Source: Nocardioides donggukensis
GTDB lineage: Bacteria; Actinomycetota; Actinomycetes; Propionibacteriales; Nocardioidaceae
Assembly: GCF_014842875.1 (NCBI RefSeq)
Contig: NZ_JACYXZ010000001.1
Coordinates: 62,001-126,000 of the forward strand
Direction: 5' to 3'
DNA: 64,000 nucleotides
In this document: positions 1 to 8,508 of the stretch, one piece after another
Layout: every line of letters starts with the position of its first letter
How positions within the stretch are numbered: the stretch's first letter is position 1
The notes under the pieces: model-generated
Told to the model about the DNA's origin: nothing
The model's database searches: none
Seen by the model: the letters and a program-made list of their open reading frames with translations, nothing else
Program-made: the position numbers and the translations under genes

Positions 1-366
1 GATCAGCCGGGGTGTGGAGCGGACGACGCGTCGGGCGGTGTCGGCCTCGTCGCGGGTGAGCTCGTCCCCGGCGAAGAGCTCCGCGACGACGACCTCGATG
101 TCGTCGAGCAGGGTGCCGTGCGGACCCCCGGCCCGGAACCGCTCCAGGAGCGCGGGCTCGATGACCGGCTCCCGGCCGAGGACCGCGTCGACCTTGCTGG
201 GGAAGTAGTTGAACAGCGTCCGGCGGGAGACCCCGGCCGCGTCGGCCAGGTCCTCCATCGTGAAGCCGTCGAGCCCGTGTGCGTCGGTCAGCCCCAGCGC
301 GCACACGTTGATGCGGTGCGCGGTGGTCACCTTCCGACCCTCGAGGGTGTTTGCACTCTGACTCAT
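1..366 (-). CDS. TetR-family repressor, 3' part cut off by window edge
   Basis: This is the first 122 codons of a TetR-type repressor, read leftwards from the ATG at 364-366 and open to the window edge. Residues 35-54 (FTMEDLADAAGVSRRTLFNY) followed by FPSK are the typical helix-turn-helix and its linker. Most of the C-terminal ligand-binding domain lies outside the window, so ligand and target are unknown. The start codon sits inside the first of two 25-bp dyads (351-402), which argues for autorepression. The oxidoreductase at 473 diverges from it and may share the control region. The family is certain; the regulated function is not visible here. Confidence 0.9.
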   Translation of the reverse strand, partial: MSQSANTLEGRKVTTAHRINVCALGLTDAHGLDGFTMEDLADAAGVSRRTLFNYFPSKVDAVLGREPVIEPALLERFRAGGPHGTLLDDIEVVVAELFAGDELTRDEADTARRVVRSTPRLI

Positions 367-402
367 GGAGTGCAGTCTTGCACTCTGTTGGCAAGAGTGC
401 AA
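351..402. promoter_or_regulatory. Tandem TetR operator: two 25-bp dyads
   Basis: Two inverted repeats with the same geometry lie side by side. The one at 378-402 is perfect (TTGCACTCT, 7-nt spacer, AGAGTGCAA). The one at 351-375 has TTGCACTC, a 9-nt spacer and GAGTGCAG, so both span 25 bp with the same half-site; dyad starts are 27 bp apart. The first covers the start codon of the leftward TetR gene. That this repressor binds here is inferred from position. Confidence 0.75.
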
Positions 403-472
403 AGTCGTGGGGCTGTGATCTGGACCTCAGGACGGGCTCGGGCGGCGGTCCGGACGCCCTAGGGTGGTCGGC

Positions 473-1489
473 ATGACGGTGCGCTGGGGGATCGCGGGGA
501 CTGGGGGGATCGCCGAGGCGATGGCGGCCGACCTGGCCCGGGTGTCGGACGCCGAGCTCGTGGCGATCGGCTCCCGGCGACCCGAGACCGCGCGTGCCTT
601 CGCGGAGGCTGTCGGGCGCGACGGGCTCCAGGGGACCCACGGGGAGGCCCGGGCCCACGACTACGCCGGACTCGTCGCCGACGACGGCGTCGACGCGATC
701 TACGTCGCCACCCCGCACCCGCAGCACCGCGACCTGGCGCTGGCCTGCCTGCGGGCCGGCCGGGCCGTCCTGGTCGAGAAGGCCTTCACCGCGACGCTGG
801 CCGGCGCCGAGGAGGTGGTGCGGACCGCACGCGAGACCGGCACCTTCTGCATGGAGGCGATGTGGACCCGGTTCGTGCCCGCCGTGGTCCGGGCGCGGCA
901 GCTGGTCGCCGACGGGGCGATCGGCACGGTCCGCACCGTCCAGGCCGACCTCGGCGCCTACCGCACCTACGACCCCACGAGCCGGCTGTTCGACCCCGCG
1001 CTCGGCGGGGGCGCCACCCTCGATCTCGGCGTGTACGTCGTCTCGATCGCGCAACACTTCCTCGGCGACCCGGACCGGGTCCACGCCGCGGGAACGACGT
1101 ACCCGAACGGGACCGACGCCTCGGTCGGCATCCTGCTCGGGTACGACGACGGCCGGTCGGCCACGCTGACCTGCAGCCTGGAGGCCGCCTCGCCGGCCCG
1201 GGCCGTGCTGCTCGGGGATGCCGGCTCGATCGAGCTGATGCCCCGCTTCCACCACCCCGAGCGGCTCGTGCTGCGGCGCAACGGGCACCCGCCGGAGGAG
1301 ATCCGCGAGCCGGTGCGCGGCGCCGGCTACCTGCACGAGGTCGAGGAGGTGCACCGGTGCCTGGCCGGTGGGCTGGCCGAGAGCGAGGTGATGCCGCTGC
1401 GCGACACCCTGGGCGTGCAGCGGGTGCTCCAGGAGGTGCTCGACCAGCTCGGCTGTCCGGTTGCCGAGGGCGCGGTCCCCGGGCTCTGA
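473..1489 (+). CDS. Gfo/Idh/MocA-family NAD(P)-dependent oxidoreductase
   Basis: The product is a 338-residue dehydrogenase of the Gfo/Idh/MocA fold. The N-terminal Rossmann segment starts WGIAGTGGIAEAM (residues ~5-17). The family's EKP motif is present as EKAFT near residue 102, keeping the catalytic lysine but with Ala for Pro, and MEAMWTRF follows, as in the dihydrodiol dehydrogenase-like branch. Substrate is probably a sugar or diol, not assignable from sequence. ATG 473 is preferred over in-frame GTG 464 because TAGGGT (460-465) ends 7 nt before it, a leaderless-type arrangement. It is transcribed away from the TetR gene. Confidence 0.85.
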   Translation: MTVRWGIAGTGGIAEAMAADLARVSDAELVAIGSRRPETARAFAEAVGRDGLQGTHGEARAHDYAGLVADDGVDAIYVATPHPQHRDLALACLRAGRAVLVEKAFTATLAGAEEVVRTARETGTFCMEAMWTRFVPAVVRARQLVADGAIGTVRTVQADLGAYRTYDPTSRLFDPALGGGATLDLGVYVVSIAQHFLGDPDRVHAAGTTYPNGTDASVGILLGYDDGRSATLTCSLEAASPARAVLLGDAGSIELMPRFHHPERLVLRRNGHPPEEIREPVRGAGYLHEVEEVHRCLAGGLAESEVMPLRDTLGVQRVLQEVLDQLGCPVAEGAVPGL

Positions 1490-1552
1490 GCCCGGCTCGG
1501 TCGCCCCGGCTGCTACTTGTCCGTAGGGGCCCGGAGGCGGGAGGCTGAGCCC

Positions 1553-2935
1553 ATGCCCGCCACCGCGTCGTCGTACTCGATCACCATGCGGCTCCACACC
1601 GCTCCCGACCACGGCGTCGTCGGGACCGTCGCGACCGGCATCGCCGCCGCCGGGGGAGTGGTCACCGCGATCGACGTCACCGACTCCAAGCACGACCTCC
1701 TCGTCGTCGACGTCACCTGCTCGGCCGCCGACGAGGCGCACGCCAAGGAGCTCGTGGCGGTGGTCGAGCAGATCGCCGGGGTCGAGGTGCACAAGGTCTC
1801 CGACCGGACGTTCCTGCTGCACATCGGCGGCAAGATCGAGGTCTCCTCGAAGGTGCCGCTCAAGACCCGTGACGACCTGTCGCTCGCCTACACCCCCGGC
1901 GTGGGCCGGGTCTCGGCGGCGCTGGCCGCGAACCCCGAGGACGTGCCCCGGCTGACGATCAAGGGGAACTCGGTGGCGGTCGTCACCGACGGCTCCGCCG
2001 TGCTCGGCCTGGGCAACATCGGCCCCGGCGCCGCGCTCCCGGTGATGGAGGGCAAGGCGGCGCTGTTCAAGAAGTTCGCCGGGATCGACGCCTGGCCGAT
2101 CTGCCTGGCCAGCCAGGACACCGACGAGATCGTCAAGGCCGTCGAGATGATCGCCCCCGGCTTCGGTGGCATCAACCTCGAGGACATCGCGGCCCCTCGG
2201 TGCTTCGAGATCGAGGCGCGGCTGCGCGAGAGCCTGGACATCCCGGTCTTCCACGACGACCAGCACGGCACGGCGATCGTGGTGCTGGCGGCGCTGACGA
2301 ACGCGCTGCGCTGGGTCGGCAAGGAGCTCGCGGACGTCCGGATCGTCGTCGCCGGCGCCGGCGCCGCCGGCTCCGCGATCGTCACGCTGCTGCTGGCCGG
2401 CGGAGCGCGCGACGTGGTGGTCAGCGACCGGGACGGCACCCTCTCCGCCGACGACGACTCGCTCTCACCCGCCCACGCCGACCTTGCGAGCCGCACCAAC
2501 CCGCGCCGGGTCCGCGGCAGCCTCCAGGAGGCCCTGGTCGACGCCGACGTGTTCGTCGGCGTCTCCGCCCCCGGCATCCTCGACCCGGCCTGGATCGCCA
2601 CGATGGCCGACCAGGCGGTGGTGTTCGCGCTCGCCAACCCCGACCCCGAGGTGGACCCGGCCGCGGCCGCCGAGCACGCCGCCGTCGTCGCCTCCGGCCG
2701 GTCGGACTACCCGAACCAGATCAACAACGTGCTCGCCTTCCCCGGTGTCTTCCGGGGGCTGCTCGACGCCCGGGCCCACGAGGTGACCCTCGACATGCTG
2801 CTCCGCGCGGCCGAGGCGATCGCGCACGTCGTCACCGACCAGGAGCTCAACGCCTCATTCATCATCCCGAGCGTCTTCCACCCCGACGTCCCGAAGGCCG
2901 TCGCCTCGGCGATCAGCGGCAAGCCGCGCGACTGA
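1553..2935 (+). CDS. NAD(P)-dependent malic enzyme with N-terminal ACT domain
   Basis: The 460-residue product decarboxylates malate to pyruvate. Residues ~5-85 (YSITMRLHTAPDHGVVG onward) look like a small-molecule-sensing ACT domain. The malic core follows: YTPGVG with the catalytic Tyr near 113, GLGNIGP, MEGKAALFKKF with the general-base Lys near 170, and FHDDQHGTA for the metal site. The NAD domain has VVAGAGAAGSA. The length fits the short bacterial class with an ACT extension. ATG 1553 is chosen over an upstream TTG because GGGAGG lies about 8-9 nt before it. It lies 63 nt after the oxidoreductase gene, with no visible functional link. Confidence 0.93.
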   Translation: MPATASSYSITMRLHTAPDHGVVGTVATGIAAAGGVVTAIDVTDSKHDLLVVDVTCSAADEAHAKELVAVVEQIAGVEVHKVSDRTFLLHIGGKIEVSSKVPLKTRDDLSLAYTPGVGRVSAALAANPEDVPRLTIKGNSVAVVTDGSAVLGLGNIGPGAALPVMEGKAALFKKFAGIDAWPICLASQDTDEIVKAVEMIAPGFGGINLEDIAAPRCFEIEARLRESLDIPVFHDDQHGTAIVVLAALTNALRWVGKELADVRIVVAGAGAAGSAIVTLLLAGGARDVVVSDRDGTLSADDDSLSPAHADLASRTNPRRVRGSLQEALVDADVFVGVSAPGILDPAWIATMADQAVVFALANPDPEVDPAAAAEHAAVVASGRSDYPNQINNVLAFPGVFRGLLDARAHEVTLDMLLRAAEAIAHVVTDQELNASFIIPSVFHPDVPKAVASAISGKPRD

Positions 2936-2992
2936 CCCCGGCCCGCGGCGTACGTGGGCGACCCCGACCCCGGCCCGTCCCCGACCTGGACC

Positions 2993-3065
2993 TGTCATTC
3001 GGCCGCAATTGCGGGCGTGTGACATGTTTTCTGGCCGAAACACTGTCATTCGGCCGCAATTGCGG
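2993..3065. repeat. Duplicated palindromic intergenic element
   Basis: A 23-bp sequence occurs twice in direct orientation (2992-3014 and 3043-3065), each ending in the perfect 12-bp palindrome CCGCAATTGCGG. The first copy is centred in a 32-bp symmetrical unit: TGTCA, 5 nt, the palindrome, 5 nt, TGACA (2993-3024). Between copies lies an imperfect hairpin (TGACA ... TGGCC ... TGTCA). It is AT-richer than its surroundings and lies between the malic enzyme and metS 3' ends. Repeat element or protein-binding site; undecided. Confidence 0.7.
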
Positions 3066-3168
3066 CTCTTGGACCAGCAGACGGCGTGGCCCTTGGGTCA
3101 GCACAACGGCGCGGCACACCGACCAGCACACCGACCAGCGCACCGGCCAGCACCCCCGGCACCCCGGC

Positions 3169-3294
3169 TCAGAGGTCCCGGTGGACCTCGTCGATGGTGG
3201 GGGAGTTCCGGCTCAGGTGGAGGATCGCGAACGCCAGCCCGCCCCAGATCACGACCATGGCCACGAGCATCATCACGATGGCGGCACCGCTCAT
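3169..3294 (-). CDS. metS: MetS-like small subunit of methionine/alanine NSS importer
   Basis: This is a 41-residue membrane peptide. MSGAAIVMMLVAMVVIWGG opens a single transmembrane helix, and the tail after HLSRNSP is polar. This is the typical shape of the small subunit paired with actinobacterial MetP transporters, where it is needed for transport. Its ATG (3294) begins one nucleotide after the transporter's stop codon (3296-3298), and the Shine-Dalgarno GAGGAGG lies within the end of the transporter gene, so the two are translationally coupled. Size, position and topology make the call good; the symbol is by analogy. Confidence 0.8.
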   Translation of the reverse strand: MSGAAIVMMLVAMVVIWGGLAFAILHLSRNSPTIDEVHRDL

Positions 3295-3295
3295 G

Positions 3296-4852
3296 TCAGC
3301 GCACCTCCTCTCCGGTCGAGCCGCTGCGGTCGATCCCGTCGACCTCCAGCGAGGTCTCCGGCCGCCACGGGACGCGCGCGGCGAGGAAGCCGAAGACGAT
3401 GACGGCCACGGCCGCGCCCCAGCCGAACGTGAACAGCATCCACGTCGGATAGCCCTCGTACGGCTCCTCGACGGCGCCGACGAGCTCCTGGACCAGGATC
3501 CAGGTCAGGGCGACCGGGACCAGCACCGCGAGCAGCAGTCGCCACCAGGCGCCGATCGGCACCGAGCCGTCGGCGTTCAGGTGCGCGGCGAGCGCGGGCA
3601 GCGCCCGGACCCCCCAGGCCAGCACCAGCATGCTGACCACGGCGACCAGCAGGATGCCGAACTTGTTGATGAAGTTGTCCAGGATGTCGAGCACGTAGAC
3701 GCCGCTGGTGGTGCTGAAGAGCACCAGGCTGATCACGGCGGCCGGCACGGAGACCACCAGCGAAGCAGCGACCCGCGACAGCTCGAACTTGTCGCGGACC
3801 GCGGAGATCACGACCTCGATCACGCTGACCAGTGAGGTCACCCCCGCCAGCACCAGCGAGCCGAAGAAGAGGACGCCGATGAGGGCGCCGGCCGGCGCCT
3901 CGCTGATGATCGCCGGGAAGGCGACGAACGCCAGGCCCAGGCCCTCCCCGGCCACCTCGTCGACGGCGATGCCGTTGGCCTGGGCCATGAAGCCGAGGGC
4001 GGCGAAGACGCCGATGCCGGCGAGCAGCTCGAAGCCCGAGTTGGACAGGCCCACCACCAGCCCGGAGCCGGTCATGTCGGTGCGCCGGCCGACGTAGGAG
4101 GAGTAGGTGATCATGATCCCGAAGCCGATCGACAGCGAGAAGAATATCTGCCCGTAGGCCGCCGCCCACACCCCGGTGTCGGCGAGCGCCGACCAGTCCG
4201 GGGCGAAGAGCGCGTCCAGGCCGGTGCCGGCTCCGTCGAGGAACAGCGCCCGGACCACGAGCGCCAGGAACGTCAGGACCAGCACCGGGATGAAGACCAT
4301 CGCGGTGGCGCCGATGCCCTTCTGCACGCCGAGGGCCATGATCGCGATGACGGCGAGCCAGACGACGGCGAGCGGGATCACCACGCCGGCCACGACGTCC
4401 AGGGTGACGCCCGGGTCGCCCGCCTGCAGGAAGTCCGCGAACAGGAAGGTCGCCGGGTCGTCGCCCCAGGCCTTGTCGACGGAGAAGAACGTGTAGCGCA
4501 CCGCCCACGCGATCACGGCCGCGTAGTAGACGGCGATCAGGAAGCAGATGCCCACCTGCCACCAGCCCAGTCCCTCGGTACGCCGGTCGGTGCGGGCGAA
4601 GGCCAGCGGCGCGGAGCCGCGGGTCCGGTGCCCCAAGGCGTAGTCGAGGAAGAGGAACGGGATCCCCGCGGTGAGCAGCGCCACGAGGTAGGGCAGCATG
4701 AACGCGCCGCCGCCGTTCTCGTAGGCCACGTAGGGGAAGCGCCAGATGTTGCCCAGCCCGACGGCCGAGCCGATCGCGGCCAGGATGAACACCCGCCGCG
4801 AGGTGAACGCCCCCCGACGGGCCTCGTCAGTGGCCTGTGTCCCTGCACTCAT
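3296..4852 (-). CDS. metP: Sodium-dependent amino-acid symporter (NSS/SNF family, MetP-like)
   Basis: The 518-residue polytopic protein carries the family signature GSAVGLGNIWRFPY (residues ~33-46) in the first helix, the unwound substrate/sodium site of NSS (LeuT-fold) transporters. About 12 hydrophobic segments follow, and the C-terminus is polar. NSS members with a downstream MetS subunit import methionine and alanine in Corynebacterium; the adjacent small-subunit gene suggests the same here. The start ATG 4850-4852 gives a short cytoplasmic N-terminus before the signature, as is usual. It forms a two-gene operon with metS. Confidence 0.92.
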   Translation of the reverse strand: MSAGTQATDEARRGAFTSRRVFILAAIGSAVGLGNIWRFPYVAYENGGGAFMLPYLVALLTAGIPFLFLDYALGHRTRGSAPLAFARTDRRTEGLGWWQVGICFLIAVYYAAVIAWAVRYTFFSVDKAWGDDPATFLFADFLQAGDPGVTLDVVAGVVIPLAVVWLAVIAIMALGVQKGIGATAMVFIPVLVLTFLALVVRALFLDGAGTGLDALFAPDWSALADTGVWAAAYGQIFFSLSIGFGIMITYSSYVGRRTDMTGSGLVVGLSNSGFELLAGIGVFAALGFMAQANGIAVDEVAGEGLGLAFVAFPAIISEAPAGALIGVLFFGSLVLAGVTSLVSVIEVVISAVRDKFELSRVAASLVVSVPAAVISLVLFSTTSGVYVLDILDNFINKFGILLVAVVSMLVLAWGVRALPALAAHLNADGSVPIGAWWRLLLAVLVPVALTWILVQELVGAVEEPYEGYPTWMLFTFGWGAAVAVIVFGFLAARVPWRPETSLEVDGIDRSGSTGEEVR

Positions 4853-4969
4853 GTCGCTCTCGCCTCCCGGTACGTCGCGCCGCCGGATCCCGGAACCGGA
4901 CCAGCCGATCCAGCATGCCGGAGATCACGTGACCGGCGCCACTCGGGGCGGAGGACACCCGGGAACGGG

Positions 4970-5003
4970 TCGGCCGGTGCGCCCCGCAGGACGCACCGGC
5001 CGA
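4970..5003. terminator. GC-rich hairpin behind the M28 peptidase gene
   Basis: A perfect 12-bp inverted repeat (TCGGCCGGTGCG at 4970-4981, CGCACCGGCCGA at 4992-5003) with a 10-nt loop lies 39 nt beyond the leftward stop codon of the M28 peptidase gene. No T-tract follows on either strand. It fits the U-less hairpins often seen at actinobacterial 3' ends; termination itself is inferred. Confidence 0.5.
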
Positions 5004-5042
5004 TCGATCACGCCGGCCACCAGGGCCGGGTCAGACGCCCCG

Positions 5043-6638
5043 TCAGGGGGTGAAGGTGCCCTCCGGACCGGCCGGCTCCGGCAGCTCCGAGCCACCGGGC
5101 ACGTCCTTGCCCTTCACGCCGTTCACCGACTCCGTGGAGTAGGAGAACGCCAGCTGCGCGAAGGCGATCACGTCGCTGTTCACGTCGAGCGCGTCGAGGT
5201 TGACGTTGTCGATCGTGTCGCAGGCGGAGTGGTAGCAGGGGTCGAACTGGTCCCCGGCGGTGCCACCCCAGATGGCTGCCTGCTCCTCGGTCTTGATCAC
5301 CTCGGCGCCGGTGAACAGGCCACCGGCCGGGATCCCGGCCTCGATGAACGCCTGGTAGTCGCTGCGACCGGAGAACTGCGCGTCGTCGTACGGCTCACCC
5401 ACCGAGGTGTAGAAGCGCTCGAAGAGGTTCTCGATCGCCTCCGAGCCCTCGGGGATCGGCACGCCGGCCGGTGCCGGGAACGTCGACTCGTTGGCGTCGT
5501 AGACCATCTGGACGTGGTTGGGCGAGCCGACCATGTCGTAGTTGAGGTACAGCGCGATGTTGTCCTTCTCGGCGTCCGAGAGGCCGTCGACGTAGGCCTG
5601 CGAGCCGAGCAGCCCGGCCTCCTCGGCGCCCCACCAGGCGAACCGGATCGTGTTGACCGGCTTCACCTTGGACATCTGCTGGGCGGTCTCGAGCAGCGCC
5701 GCGGAGCCGGAGCCGTTGTCGTTGATGCCGGGCCCGGACTCGACGCTGTCGAGGTGGGCGCCGCTCATCACGATGTTGTCGGGGTTCGTCTTGCCCTGCT
5801 TCTCGGCGATCACGTTGTGGACCGTCCGGGTCTCGCTGGGCAGCACCCGGACCCGGGCGGTGGACCCTGCCTGCGAGAGCGCCACGCCGTCGGCGAAGCT
5901 GGCACCGACCACGGGGATGTTCACGTCCGCGTCGCCCAGCGTGCCCACGATCAGGCCCTCGCGCGTCGGGTCGTTGCCCTGGTTGAAGATGACCACGGCC
6001 TCGGCGCCGGCGGCCTCGGCGTTGAGCGCCTTGACGGCGAACGCGCAGGTGCCGCGCTGGATCAGCGCGATGTCGTTGGGCCCGCTGAAGTCGAGGCCGT
6101 TGAAGTCCGCCGCCTCGCAGCCGGAGTCGCTCGCCCGCGGCGGGTCGAGCGCCAGGTCGACGCCGATCACGCCACCGGTCACGTCGCCGTCACCCGACCC
6201 GGTGTAGGTCCCGGTCTCGTAGTCGGCGGACACCGGGGTCAGCTGACGCAGCAGCGCCGGGAAGACGAAGTCGAACTCGAACGGGTCGAGGGTGACGTCG
6301 TAGCCGGCCTTGCGCATCGTGTCGGCGACGTAGGCGACGCTGTCGGCGTACCCCTTGGTGCCGGAGACCCGCGAGCCCGGGTAGAACTCGTCGTCGTTGG
6401 CGTCGGCGATGTCCTGGAAGGCCTGCTGGTGCTCACGGACCCCGTCCAGGGTCACGCACTCGAGCAGCTTGGGCAGGGTGTTGTTGGTGCGCTGCTCGCA
6501 CTTGGGCGCCTTGGCCGGCGCCGCGGTGGCGGTCGCCGCACCCACCGCGGGCAGCCCCGCCAGTGCGACGACGAGCCCGGCGAGCAGCGCCGGTGCTGGG
6601 CGCGCGAGGCGCCTGGAGGACGGGGTACGGCTGGACAT
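5043..6638 (-). CDS. Secreted M28-family zinc aminopeptidase with PA domain
   Basis: The 531-residue exported peptidase begins with a basic stretch and hydrophobic core (LAPALLAGLV-type, residues ~12-38) ending near ATATAAPAK. A protease-associated domain sits in the middle. The M28 zinc ligands are all visible: GAHLDSV (His ~291), NDNGSGS (bridging Asp), WWGAEEAGLLGS (Glu pair ~337), NYDMVGSPN (Asp) and CYHSACDT (His ~468). It probably removes N-terminal residues from peptides outside the cell. ATG 6636-6638 is chosen because AAGGAG lies just upstream and the signal peptide follows; the frame stays open further upstream but without export or coding features. Confidence 0.93.
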   Translation of the reverse strand: MSSRTPSSRRLARPAPALLAGLVVALAGLPAVGAATATAAPAKAPKCEQRTNNTLPKLLECVTLDGVREHQQAFQDIADANDDEFYPGSRVSGTKGYADSVAYVADTMRKAGYDVTLDPFEFDFVFPALLRQLTPVSADYETGTYTGSGDGDVTGGVIGVDLALDPPRASDSGCEAADFNGLDFSGPNDIALIQRGTCAFAVKALNAEAAGAEAVVIFNQGNDPTREGLIVGTLGDADVNIPVVGASFADGVALSQAGSTARVRVLPSETRTVHNVIAEKQGKTNPDNIVMSGAHLDSVESGPGINDNGSGSAALLETAQQMSKVKPVNTIRFAWWGAEEAGLLGSQAYVDGLSDAEKDNIALYLNYDMVGSPNHVQMVYDANESTFPAPAGVPIPEGSEAIENLFERFYTSVGEPYDDAQFSGRSDYQAFIEAGIPAGGLFTGAEVIKTEEQAAIWGGTAGDQFDPCYHSACDTIDNVNLDALDVNSDVIAFAQLAFSYSTESVNGVKGKDVPGGSELPEPAGPEGTFTP

Positions 6639-6908
6639 CGTGTGGTGCTCCTTGTCGACCGGAACGGATTGCGAACGGTCGGGTACGGCGTCCGCCCCGC
6701 ACCAGGTCAGCCGGGCCGGCTGTCGCTCCCACCACCGGACATACAAGCCCCGGGGGACGGCCGGGTCAATACCCCCAGGGTCGAAGACCGCCCCGATCCC
6801 GGGGTCGGTGCCACGCCGGCGTCGCGGCGCCGGAGGCGGCGCGAGCGGTGCCCCGGCGGGGCGGAAAATCAGGCGCCCTCCGGGCCCTCGACCTGCGACG
6901 CTGACCGC

Positions 6909-7679
6909 GTGCCGACCCTGCTGACGATGCCCCAGCACCTGGACGGACTCCGGGCCGCGACGGTCGCGCTGGCCCGGTACGCCGACCGGGCCGGGCTGGG
7001 TGCGCCGGTGCCCACGACGCCGGACTGGACGGTGCGGCGACTGCTCGCCCATCAGGGGATGGTGCACCGGTGGGCGACCCGGATCCTGCGCGGTGAGCCG
7101 GCCGCTCCGGACGCGTTCGGGGCCGAGGGCCTGGCGGCGCCGGACCCGGTCGAGTGGCTGCGCGAGGGTGCCGTCGACCTGGCCGCAGCCCTGCACGAGG
7201 CGCCGGACGATCTCGACGTCGTGGTGTTCCTGGCGGACGCACCGGCGCCGGTCTGCTTCTGGGCCCGGCGCCAGTGTCACGAGACCACCGTGCACGCGGT
7301 CGACGCGCTGTCGGCCGTGCTCGGTCGGCTGCCTCGGGCCGCGGACATCGAGATCGGTGATGAGCTGGCACTGGACGGCATCGACGAGCTGCTGTGTGGC
7401 TTCCTGACCCGCCCGCGGTCCCGGTTGCGGGCCGAGGAGCCGATGACGATCGAGGTCCGACCGGACGGGTCGGGCCGGACCTGGCGGGTCGAGGTCGGCC
7501 CCGGCCCCGCGGTGACCCGCTGCGGGCCGCCGGACGGGGTCGACGACCGGCGGCGCGCCGGGGCGGACGTCGTCCTGCGCGGGACTCCCGTGGCGCTCTA
7601 CCTGTCGCTGTGGAACCGCTCCGACGAGGTCGACGTGTCACAAGGCTGGCGGGACGCCTCGGCGATCACCTGGGACTGA
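6909..7679 (+). CDS. DinB-like / maleylpyruvate isomerase family protein (TIGR03083 type)
   Basis: The 256-residue protein has the N-terminal four-helix DinB-like fold typical of mycothiol-linked enzymes (LRAATVALARYADRAG, then VPTTPDWTVRRLLAHQG, residues ~14-50). HETTVHAVDA near residue 123 supplies the conserved helix with histidines thought to bind metal. A C-terminal domain of mixed character follows (residues ~180-256). Actinobacterial members use or modify mycothiol, but most are uncharacterised, so the reaction is unknown. The start is GTG 6909; ATG 6927 is an alternative. It diverges from the M28 peptidase gene across a 270-nt gap in which no other gene is seen. Confidence 0.75.
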   Translation: MPTLLTMPQHLDGLRAATVALARYADRAGLGAPVPTTPDWTVRRLLAHQGMVHRWATRILRGEPAAPDAFGAEGLAAPDPVEWLREGAVDLAAALHEAPDDLDVVVFLADAPAPVCFWARRQCHETTVHAVDALSAVLGRLPRAADIEIGDELALDGIDELLCGFLTRPRSRLRAEEPMTIEVRPDGSGRTWRVEVGPGPAVTRCGPPDGVDDRRRAGADVVLRGTPVALYLSLWNRSDEVDVSQGWRDASAITWD

Positions 7680-7864
7680 GCGCCCGGGGCCGCCCAGGGC
7701 CGCCCGGGCCGCCGGGGCCGCCCGCACCCGCCCGGCACCCGCCCGACGGGCGGACCCGGCATCCGCCCGACTGGCGGCCCCGGACCGGACGACGGCGAGG
7801 ATTGAAGGCGCGCGTGGCTGGGTACCGTCCCTCGGCCTGGACCACCCACCACAGGAGGCCCGCG

Positions 7865-8476
7865 ATGTTCTCGCGCAAGCGCACCACCACCACCGACGAC
7901 ACCGTCGGCACGCACGCCGACCCGGAGGCACGCGCGGCGACGGACCGCGAGATGGCCAAGGACAAGTACGGCGGGGTGAACCTCGGCGCCGCCTTCTTCG
8001 GCTGGCTGGTCGCCATCGGGATGACGATCCTGCTCACCGGGATCATCGGCGCCCTGGCCGCGGCCGTCAGCAGCGAGGCCAACGTGACCCTCTCCGACGC
8101 CGACCTCGACTCCGGCACGATCGGGCTGGTGGCCGGGATCGTGCTCCTGGTCGTGCTCGCCCTGGCCTACTACGCCGGCGGCTACGTCGCCGGCCGGATG
8201 TCGCGCTTCGACGGGGCCCGCCAGGGCGTCGCGGTCTGGCTGCTCGGGCTGGTGATCACGGTGGTCGCCGCGGTCCTGGGCGCCGTCGCCGGCGACCAGT
8301 ACAACGTGCTCGACCGGGTCGACCTGCCGAACATCCCGCTGCCCCGGCAGGACGTGACCACGGCCGGCATCATCACCGGCGTGATCGTGCTCGTGGTCAC
8401 CGCGCTGGCCGCGGCCGCGGGCGGCAAGGTCGGGCGCAACTACCACCGCAAGGTGGACGCCGCCCACTACGGCTGA
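7865..8476 (+). CDS. Hypothetical integral membrane protein, four predicted helices
   Basis: The 203-residue product has a polar N-terminal ~45 residues (MFSRKRTTTTDDTVG) and four hydrophobic segments at about 45-70, 88-110, 120-142 and 165-185. Glycine-rich helix motifs such as AYYAGGYVAGRMSRFDGARQG between helices 2 and 3 resemble the small TIGR04086/YrzE-like membrane proteins, but no function is assignable. A strong AGGAGG lies about 6 nt before ATG 7865. It stands alone: the upstream 185 nt is low-complexity GC-rich DNA, and the alkane operon promoter lies directly downstream. Confidence 0.8.
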   Translation: MFSRKRTTTTDDTVGTHADPEARAATDREMAKDKYGGVNLGAAFFGWLVAIGMTILLTGIIGALAAAVSSEANVTLSDADLDSGTIGLVAGIVLLVVLALAYYAGGYVAGRMSRFDGARQGVAVWLLGLVITVVAAVLGAVAGDQYNVLDRVDLPNIPLPRQDVTTAGIITGVIVLVVTALAAAAGGKVGRNYHRKVDAAHYG

Positions 8477-8508
8477 GCAACACGCAGGAATTTACAAAGC
8501 GCGACCTC

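Noticed and set aside
4746..7679. A 977-codon forward open frame covering the M28 peptidase region
   Set aside because: It is the antisense shadow of the M28 gene with Arg/Gly/Val-rich, motif-free translation; only its last part (from 6909) is a real gene.
7680..7860. Possible gene or RNA in the GC-rich gap
   Set aside because: Runs of GGGCCGCCC-type low-complexity DNA with many weak hairpins, no start signal and no coding bias.
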